Both the position numbers and the translations under genes were made by a program. The notes under the pieces are model-generated. The model was not told the DNA's origin. It worked only from the letters and a program-made list of their open reading frames with translations, and did no database searches. Positions 33,268-38,692 of a DNA stretch of 48,776 nucleotides are shown piece by piece (positions within the stretch are counted from its first letter, which is position 1; every line of letters starts with the position of its first letter). This DNA comes from Spirochaetaceae bacterium (GTDB lineage Bacteria; Spirochaetota; Spirochaetia; SZUA-6; DRHE01), in assembly GCA_020353535.1 (NCBI GenBank), contig CP070696.1:2126116-2174891 (forward strand), in the 5' to 3' direction.

Positions 33268-34221
33268 TCAGCCGTCGTACACCAGGGTGTCCGGGTGGAA
33301 GGCGTACCAGGCGAACCAGAAGTCCCGCTCTTTTACGATTTCCTGACCCGAGTCGAGATTGGTAAAGGTGACGATTCCGGCCGCATCCCGGTTGATCCGG
33401 ATCCGTATGCCGGCGACGGTATCCTCGAAGCTGCCCTTCTGTACGACATCCTCCTCCTTGTACGCCTTGTACACGCCGTCGAGTTCGATGCCGAAGATCA
33501 CGGTCTTGGGGTGGATTCTCTGATCTTCATTTTCGACGGGGAACATCAGAAAGGAATCTTCGTAGTAGCTGCCGTAAGGATCGCGTCCATACGGTCGAGA
33601 GAAACCGGTATCCTGGCTAAGAACCTCGGAATCGGGATGCGCGGCTTTCCACTCTCTCCAGGTCACGGTGTCGATGGAGACCTCGGTGAGCTCTTGACCT
33701 GTCAGCTCGCCCACGATCGCCTTTCCGTCGATCTGGGTCCACCAGGTATCGGTTTTACGGTCGTACATCACCAGGTTGGAGTTGTACAGTTTGCCGGTGG
33801 TGCCGAACTCCACAGCCTCGCCACCCAGAATTCGTTTGTAGGCGATCCCGGATCCGCACAACGGACAGTAAGTGACCAGGATCGGGTCTCCGGCGATGGT
33901 GTCGTTGACGATCTCGTGCCAGACGAGGATCTGAAAGGGATAGACCCGTTTGATCCCCTTGTAGTCGATGGCCAATACCAGCTCGTTGTCCTCGATCCAG
34001 CGATCCGCTTCGGACACGGATACGAACAGCGGATTGTCTATCGAAGGGATGCCGTCCTTCGGCGGTCCACCGCTAAAAATTTTACTGGGGTCCACGATGT
34101 ACTTCACCCCTCTGGAATCCACCTTGATCGACGATTGCTGCTCCTCTACGGTGCTCGCTTGAGCACAGCCCAACAGCGCGACCAGGACCAGGATGCCTAT
34201 AGCGAATGCAGTTCTTTTCAT
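33268..34221 (-). CDS. DUF3179-family lipoprotein
   Basis: 317 residues. The signal peptide ends in a lipobox (VALLGC19). The mature protein matches the DUF3179 pattern: VYPFQILVWHEIVND (H102, E103), VTYCPLCGSG (C119, C122), a segment TWWTQIDGKAIVGEL and the terminal FWFAWYAFHPDT. The Cys pair and adjacent His/Glu suggest a metal or redox site; the family's function is unknown to me. ATG 34221 is preceded by GGGCAGGA and starts the signal peptide. It is the first gene of a cluster with a periplasmic thioredoxin-like protein and CcdA, which may keep its cysteines reduced. Confidence 0.87.
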   Translation of the reverse strand: MKRTAFAIGILVLVALLGCAQASTVEEQQSSIKVDSRGVKYIVDPSKIFSGGPPKDGIPSIDNPLFVSVSEADRWIEDNELVLAIDYKGIKRVYPFQILVWHEIVNDTIAGDPILVTYCPLCGSGIAYKRILGGEAVEFGTTGKLYNSNLVMYDRKTDTWWTQIDGKAIVGELTGQELTEVSIDTVTWREWKAAHPDSEVLSQDTGFSRPYGRDPYGSYYEDSFLMFPVENEDQRIHPKTVIFGIELDGVYKAYKEEDVVQKGSFEDTVAGIRIRINRDAAGIVTFTNLDSGQEIVKERDFWFAWYAFHPDTLVYDG

Positions 34222-34329
34222 GTTTCCTGCCCTCCAATCTGCTAGTGAGATGCTCCTTGAGGGTTTTCTCTTACTTTTTTGATAAAGAACGGCGAAAGTC
34301 ACCTGGGCTGTGCCTTCAGGACCGTAGGC

Positions 34330-34358
34330 TTGATAGAGGAATTCCTCTCTGATAGAAT
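34330..34358 (+). promoter_or_regulatory. Promoter with palindromic operator for the ECF sigma gene
   Basis: TTGATA (34330-34335) and TAGAAT (34353-34358) are spaced 17 bases apart. The spacer contains a perfect 14-base palindrome, AGAGGAATTCCTCT (34335-34348), ideally placed to block polymerase when bound. The start codon is only 10 bases after the -10. Confidence 0.6.
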
Positions 34359-34367
34359 CATACCCGG

Positions 34368-34991
34368 ATGGAGCAGCGAAGCAATCGAGACTGGCTCGAC
34401 GCTCTCAAGAAACCCGGTCCCGAGCGGGATAGGGCTCTGGCAGATCTGCGCTCCCTGCTGGTGAGGGGTTTGAACTACGCCTTGCGGGGCTGGCGCCGCA
34501 CCGCCGGAAGGGACTTCGAAGCCCTGGCGGAGGATTTCTGCCAGGAGGCCCTGCTGCGAATCCTGGACAACCTCGACAGCTTTGAAGGCCGCAGCCGCTT
34601 CACCACCTGGGCACACAAGATCGCCGTTCGGGTCGCTTTGACGGAAATGCGGCGAAAACGCTGGCAGGATGTGTCCCTCGACAAGTTGGTGGCCGAGCAG
34701 GGGGTGGTGTCCACGATGAGCTCGGATGAAGCAGGGCCCGAGGCCGAAGCGGAGCGTTCGGATCTCATGTCCTGGATGAAGCGAATCATGATGGAAGAGC
34801 TGACCGAAAAGCAGCGTACCGCCATCTCCGCGGTTGCTTTCGGGGGCATGCCTCTGGAAGAGGTGGCCCGTCGCATGGAAACCAACCGGAACGCTCTGTA
34901 CAAACTTGTACATGACGGGCGTGTGCGCCTCAAGCGCCGTCTGTCCAAAGAGGGCATGAATCCCCAGGATATCCTGGCGAGCATGGGGTAG
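34368..34991 (+). CDS. ECF-type RNA polymerase sigma factor
   Basis: 207 residues. Sigma region 2 spans ~25-100 (AEDFCQEALLRILDNLDSFE, FTTWAHKIAVRVALTEMRRK). Region 4 spans ~140-200 (LTEKQRTAISAVAFGGMPLEEVARRM and ALYKLVHDGRVRLKRRL). Region 3 is absent, as in ECF sigmas. The ATG at 34368 has no Shine-Dalgarno and lies where transcription from the -10 would begin, so the message may be leaderless. It is followed 14 bases later by a zinc anti-sigma-type gene. It is divergent from the DUF3179 cluster. The regulon is unknown. Confidence 0.9.
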   Translation: MEQRSNRDWLDALKKPGPERDRALADLRSLLVRGLNYALRGWRRTAGRDFEALAEDFCQEALLRILDNLDSFEGRSRFTTWAHKIAVRVALTEMRRKRWQDVSLDKLVAEQGVVSTMSSDEAGPEAEAERSDLMSWMKRIMMEELTEKQRTAISAVAFGGMPLEEVARRMETNRNALYKLVHDGRVRLKRRLSKEGMNPQDILASMG

Positions 34992-35005
34992 AGGTAAGAT
35001 TCGGA

Positions 35006-35317
35006 ATGATCAGTTCATCAAAGGGCTGGATGAAACTTGCAGTGCTTTTAAAGAGCCTGTTCTCGCGCCGCACCCGACGAGCCATGAAAGAGGTCAAGCG
35101 CTTGAAGGGCATGATCCATATGGTCGACTCCACGGCGGACATTGAAATCGCCTGTGAGGAAGCCTACCGTCTGCTCGATGAATACGCAGACGCACTGCTT
35201 CTCGGCGAAGACACGGCGGCTCTGCTGCCGCAGGTGAAGCATCACCTGGAGATGTGCATGGACTGCCGGGAGGAATTGGATGCGCTGCTGAGTGCTCTGC
35301 GGGCCACAACCGGGTAA
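35006..35317 (+). CDS. Cytosolic zinc-binding anti-sigma factor
   Basis: 103 residues. The C-terminal part has H80-x3-C84-x2-C87 (HHLEMCMDCREEL), the signature of the ZAS (zinc anti-sigma) domain, with preceding Glu-rich helices. No transmembrane helix is present, so this is a soluble type likely to sense an intracellular redox or metal signal. It lies directly downstream of the ECF sigma gene, its presumed partner. Either the ATG at 35006 or the one at 35030 (AAAGGG upstream) could be the start. Its stop overlaps the A tract of the neighbouring terminator. Confidence 0.8.
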   Translation: MISSSKGWMKLAVLLKSLFSRRTRRAMKEVKRLKGMIHMVDSTADIEIACEEAYRLLDEYADALLLGEDTAALLPQVKHHLEMCMDCREELDALLSALRATTG

Positions 35318-35349
35318 AAAAAACCGCCCCGTCGCTGCGCGCGGGGCGG
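35316..35349 (-). terminator. Intrinsic terminator of hsp20
   Basis: On the minus strand an 8-base GC stem (CCGCCCCG / CGGGGCGG, 10-base loop, 35349-35324) is followed by eight Ts (35323-35316). It lies 25 bases after the hsp20 stop codon. Confidence 0.88.
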
Positions 35350-35374
35350 ATCAACCTGTTTAGTCTGAAGATTC

Positions 35375-35797
35375 TTAGTTGCTCTTTACGTCGATTTTAC
35401 GAGGCTTGGCCTCGGGCTTCTTCGGAATATTCACTACGAGCAGTCCGTTCTTGAACTCGGCTTTGATTTTATCCCGCTCTACATCTTTGGGCAGGACGAA
35501 AGTCCGGGCGAACTCGTTGTTGCGACGCTCACGAATCAGATATCCGTTCTTCTTCTCTTCCTTGCTCTCCTCTTTCTTGGAGGAAAGGGTCAGAATGTTG
35601 TCTTCCACGTTGAGCTCGATGTCCTTATCGGTGAGCCCCGGAAGCTCGACTTCCATCTGGTACTCGCTGTCCGTCTCCCGTACATCCACCGCGGGTGTGC
35701 GAGCGTTCCAGACCGCCGTATCGGTGAAGAAATTGTCCAGAAGCCCGTCCCAGTCAAACAGATTGTTAGGTCGGGTGTATCGAATAAGTCCTCTCAT
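35375..35797 (-). CDS. hsp20: Small heat-shock protein (Hsp20/alpha-crystallin family)
   Basis: 140 residues. An alpha-crystallin domain spans ~40-130 (VDVRETDSEYQMEVELPGLT, LIRERRNNEFARTFVLP and KNGLLVVNIPKK), with the conserved GLL and the terminal short I-x-V-like tail. It is an ATP-independent holdase chaperone that oligomerises. ATG 35797 has AGGAGG 6 bases upstream; a longer frame from 35839 lacks a ribosome site. It is monocistronic: a sigma-54-like site lies upstream and a strong intrinsic terminator downstream. Confidence 0.95.
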   Translation of the reverse strand: MRGLIRYTRPNNLFDWDGLLDNFFTDTAVWNARTPAVDVRETDSEYQMEVELPGLTDKDIELNVEDNILTLSSKKEESKEEKKNGYLIRERRNNEFARTFVLPKDVERDKIKAEFKNGLLVVNIPKKPEAKPRKIDVKSN

Positions 35798-35845
35798 CTT
35801 GAACCTCCTGTGCTTCTTTAAGCTTTTCTTAGCTATCAATGAATA

Positions 35846-35861
35846 TGCAGGTTTCGTGCCA
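35846..35861 (-). promoter_or_regulatory. Sigma-54-type promoter of hsp20
   Basis: Read on the minus strand, TGGCACGAAACCTGCA matches the -24/-12 consensus TGGCACG-N4-TTGCA at all but one base and keeps the strict GG-N10-GC spacing. It lies about 49 bases upstream of the hsp20 start codon. No upstream activator site is identified. Confidence 0.6.
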
Positions 35862-36011
35862 AACGCGCGGGGCCGAACTTCCTTCCAATAATTCTATATA
35901 TTAAAATAACTTATGAAAATTGCCGCTGGTACGGCTCCTGGGCAGGCTCGAGCTTTTCTGACGAAAAAGGGTCATTTTAACGCAGTGTGTCGTATTGGCT
36001 TGGAAAATGAG

Positions 36012-36500
36012 TCAAGTTGACCCAGTTAGGAAAGATTTGACGAGCTGAATGGCTTCAGCAGGGCTGTCAGCCTCTTTGATAAAGAGACTCTGGCCGCGGT
36101 TCTTGTCGGGATCGAGCCGCCAGGAGCGCAAACCCACCACGGGGATACCGGCGGCATTGGCCAGCGCAATCTCCGATAGAGTCCCGTAGGAACCGGCTAC
36201 GGCGATGATCGCCTGGCTGCTCTTTACCACCAGCACGTTTCTGGCTTCCCCAAACCCCGTAACCACTGAATAGCTGAGATAGGGATTGCCGGCCTCGCGG
36301 GAGCCGCCGGGTAGAATGCCCAGGGTTACGCCATTTTTGGATCGCGCTCCCCGGCAGGCCTGCTCCATGACCCCTCCCATGCCGCCGCAGACCAGGGTCC
36401 AGCCCTGTTCTGCGATGCGGCGGCCCACCTCGAAAGCCAGGCCGGCGATCTCTTCGTTGCAGCGACGCCCGCCGATCACCCCCACATATACGCCGCCCAT
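36012..36500 (-). CDS. TIGR00725-type LOG-like Rossmann protein
   Basis: 162 residues with a lysine-decarboxylase-like/LOG Rossmann fold. Motifs are VGVIGGRR, CGGMGGVMEQACRGAR and AVAGSYGTLSEIA, in which the canonical PGGxGTxxE is replaced by AGSYGTLSE, the pattern of the TIGR00725 subfamily. LOG relatives release nucleobases from nucleotides, but this subfamily's role is unknown. It lies 11 bases downstream of the LeuB-type gene on the same strand, so the two are co-transcribed. Confidence 0.85.
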   Translation of the reverse strand: MGGVYVGVIGGRRCNEEIAGLAFEVGRRIAEQGWTLVCGGMGGVMEQACRGARSKNGVTLGILPGGSREAGNPYLSYSVVTGFGEARNVLVVKSSQAIIAVAGSYGTLSEIALANAAGIPVVGLRSWRLDPDKNRGQSLFIKEADSPAEAIQLVKSFLTGST

Positions 36501-36511
36501 GATTCGGTCCG

Positions 36512-37561
36512 CTATTCTATTCCCTCTACCACCATATCGCCGATTTCAGAGGTCGAGAAGCCCGTCTGTCCGGCATTCATGCTCTTCATCTTCCCGATCG
36601 TCGTTACTACCGACGCCTCAACCGCATCCGCCGCCCGATTTTCCCCGAGGACCTGGAGCATCATGTGTACGGCCAGGATGGCGGCTACCGGATTGATGAT
36701 TCCCTTTCCCGTGTACTTGGGAGCCGAGCCTCCGATGGGTTCGAACATCGACACCCCTTCGGGATTGATGTTGGCCCCGGCAGCCACGCCCATCCCGCCC
36801 TGGATCATGGCGCCCAGGTCGGTGATGATGTCCCCGAACATATTCGTAGTCACGATGACGTCGAACCACTCGGGATTTTTCACCATCCACATGGTGGTCG
36901 CATCCACATGAGCGTAGTCGGTCTGAATGTCAGGGTACTCTTTGGCAACTTCAGTAAAGGTCCGCATCCACAGGTCATGGGCGTAGGTCAGTACGTTGGT
37001 CTTGGCACAGAGGGTCAGCTTCTTGCCCTTGTTTCGCTTTCGGGTGTATTCGAAGGCGTAGCGGATGCAGCGTTCCACGCCCTTGCGGGTGTTGATCATC
37101 TCCTGGATCGCCACCTCGTCCGGCGTACCCTTTTTCAGAAATCCGCCGATGCCGGCGTACAGACCCTCTGTATTCTCCCGCACCACCACGAAGTCGATCT
37201 CTGCCGGCCCCTTGTTGGCCAGGGGAGTCTCCACGTTGGGATAGAGCTTTACCGGCCGCAGGTTGATGTATTGATCCAATCCGAAGCGAAGAGCCAGGAG
37301 GATCCCCGTCTCCAGGATGCCCGGCTTTACCTCCGGATGTCCGATTGCACCCAGATAGATAGCCCGGAAATCCTTGAGGGTCTTTAGAGCGTCTGCGGGC
37401 AGCACCTCTCCGGTTTCAAGGTAGTGCTTGCCCCCGTAGTCGAAGTGGGTGAACTCGAATTGGATGTTGAAACATTCGGAGACGCGTCCCAGGACTTTCA
37501 ATCCTTCCCGGATCACCTCCGGACCGGTCCCGTCACCGGGAATAACCGCAATCTTGTACAT
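36512..37561 (-). CDS. leuB: 3-isopropylmalate/isocitrate-type dehydrogenase
   Basis: 349 residues covering the full beta-decarboxylating dehydrogenase fold. IAVIPGDGTGPEV opens the protein; VVRENTEGLYAGIGG contains the substrate-contact region; TNMFGDIITDLGAMIQGGMG holds the metal-binding Asp; and GSAPKYTGKGIINPVAAI is the cofactor loop. The cofactor loop favours NAD rather than NADP. 3-isopropylmalate dehydrogenase is the likeliest member, but no leuA, leuC or leuD is nearby, so homoisocitrate or tartrate-type substrates are possible. ATG is followed by a typical MYKIAVIPGD start. Confidence 0.85.
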   Translation of the reverse strand: MYKIAVIPGDGTGPEVIREGLKVLGRVSECFNIQFEFTHFDYGGKHYLETGEVLPADALKTLKDFRAIYLGAIGHPEVKPGILETGILLALRFGLDQYINLRPVKLYPNVETPLANKGPAEIDFVVVRENTEGLYAGIGGFLKKGTPDEVAIQEMINTRKGVERCIRYAFEYTRKRNKGKKLTLCAKTNVLTYAHDLWMRTFTEVAKEYPDIQTDYAHVDATTMWMVKNPEWFDVIVTTNMFGDIITDLGAMIQGGMGVAAGANINPEGVSMFEPIGGSAPKYTGKGIINPVAAILAVHMMLQVLGENRAADAVEASVVTTIGKMKSMNAGQTGFSTSEIGDMVVEGIE

Positions 37562-37579
37562 GGTGGATCAGAGTAGCCT

Positions 37580-38344
37580 TCAAGCGCGCTTCCTGTCAAG
37601 GAAGATGGCGGCGTGGGCGCTGTTGTAGTCCCGTACCATGCGCAGGAGCAGCTTTCGAGACGATCCCAGGCAGGCGTTCAGCCAGCGCCGGTAGTGTTTG
37701 AAGAACTCGTCGGAGGGCAGAGTGACCAGACGTTCGGCTGCGAAGAAGATCCGCCTTCCCGGATACAGTACGAAGCCTCCCTGAATGATGCCCTTCAGAT
37801 AAATCCGTTTACAGTAGCTCCAGCACCATCTGTTGAAACGGCAGTCCTGCAGGAACACGAAGCCGATCCGCTTCAAAGCGGTTTGTGCGATCAATTCGAC
37901 GTGGGTCTTGCCGTACCCGCCGTAGTACCAATACGTACTACGGGGATTTCTGGCGGTCTCCAAACTGCAGACGGTCCTGATCATCCGCCCGCGAAACCGA
38001 ATGTCGGGCGGGGCGACGTCTCGAGGTACGGCCATCCGGCACCCCGCCGAAGGCTGTGCGACGTCTCGAGGTGTGGTCTTCCGGTTGATCAGCGAAGGGG
38101 GCAGCAGCGATCTGGCCGACCCTGTTAGGTACAATTTCGCTGATTTACGCATTTTTTTCCCGGCAGAGGGCGTTTCAAGGGATCGAAGCAGCCAGAGTAT
38201 TCGCGCCTCCGCCAGGTGCTGCACCCTGACCTTTGCAGCCGCACTGGAGATATGCAACTCCTTACCGATTTTTGTAAAGTTCAGGGGAATCCCCTGCCAG
38301 GTGGCAATAACCGTCAAAGTCTCCCGAAGGCTCTCACCATTCAC
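37580..38344 (-). CDS. DUF4143-like fragment, probably a degenerate gene
   Basis: 254 residues starting at GTG without a good ribosome site. Residues ~15-80 resemble the DUF4143 winged-helix that ends AAA_14-type ATPases (LNFTKIGKELHISSAAAKVR, ILWLLRSLE, KLYLTG), and a later segment (YWYYGGYGKTHVELI) resembles the nuclease-like tail. The ATP-binding N-terminal half (Walker A and B) is missing. A short internal duplication (TTPRDVAQ / AVPRDVAP) interrupts the middle. It may be a decayed remnant of a mobile ATPase or a stand-alone relative. Codon use is less regular than that of neighbours. Confidence 0.45.
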   Translation of the reverse strand: MNGESLRETLTVIATWQGIPLNFTKIGKELHISSAAAKVRVQHLAEARILWLLRSLETPSAGKKMRKSAKLYLTGSARSLLPPSLINRKTTPRDVAQPSAGCRMAVPRDVAPPDIRFRGRMIRTVCSLETARNPRSTYWYYGGYGKTHVELIAQTALKRIGFVFLQDCRFNRWCWSYCKRIYLKGIIQGGFVLYPGRRIFFAAERLVTLPSDEFFKHYRRWLNACLGSSRKLLLRMVRDYNSAHAAIFLDRKRA

Positions 38345-38400
38345 GACTCAACTTCTCGCTGTCTCCGTGTTTTTTTGCCTGCTCCTACCCTCAGGAAAAC

Positions 38401-38592
38401 GGTAAAATTTGACGTAAAACATCAGATTTTCCCCGAATTCCGAGTCCCGCCGGACATATGCGCATATGCCCAAGAGGGAGAAGCGGTAAAATTTGACGTA
38501 ACACATCAGATTTTCCATGAATTCCGTACTTTGCCGGACATGCGTCCGCATTGAATAAACGGTAAAATCTGAAGTTTTACTTCAATATTTCC
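38401..38592. repeat. Three-copy interspersed palindromic repeat
   Basis: Copies begin at 38401, 38485 and 38561. Copies 1 and 2 share about 55 bases: GGTAAAATTTGACGTAA, then an A/C-rich spacer, CATCAGATTTTCC, GAATTCCG and CCGGACAT. Copy 3 is shorter (GGTAAAATCTGAAG, TTCAATATTTCC). Each copy is an imperfect inverted repeat of about 13 bases per arm. They may be regulator sites, a small non-autonomous element, or ends of an excised element. Confidence 0.75.
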
Positions 38593-38648
38593 ACCAAATC
38601 TGAGGGTATGAGGGTTTGGCTTCAAGTTCCGACATCGATACAAAACCA

Positions 38649-38678
38649 TTGCGCATTGTGGCAAACTCGGGTTATACT
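38649..38678 (+). promoter_or_regulatory. Candidate promoter of the methyltransferase gene
   Basis: TTGCGC (38649-38654) and TATACT (38673-38678) are 18 bases apart. Transcription would begin near 38685, just ahead of GGGAGGGG at 38695. Confidence 0.45.
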
Positions 38679-38692
38679 GTGGGTGAACCTGT

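Larger units (their letters stand above)
38345..38692. other. Repeat-rich intergenic region
   Basis: This 348-base gap holds no convincing gene. It contains three palindromic direct repeats (38401-38592), a perfect CATATGCGCATATG palindrome at 38455-38468, and the candidate promoter of the methyltransferase gene at its right end. Base composition is distinctly richer in A and T than the surrounding genes, which suggests a history of insertion. Confidence 0.7.

Noticed and set aside
38348..38551. Small minus-strand protein containing two YVKFYRF repeats
   Set aside because: It is a translation of the DNA repeat copies; there is no ribosome site and both repeats are explained by the nucleotide repeat.
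38401..38592. CRISPR array
   Set aside because: Only three copies with degenerate, self-palindromic sequence and uneven spacing, no spacer-like unique segments and no cas genes.
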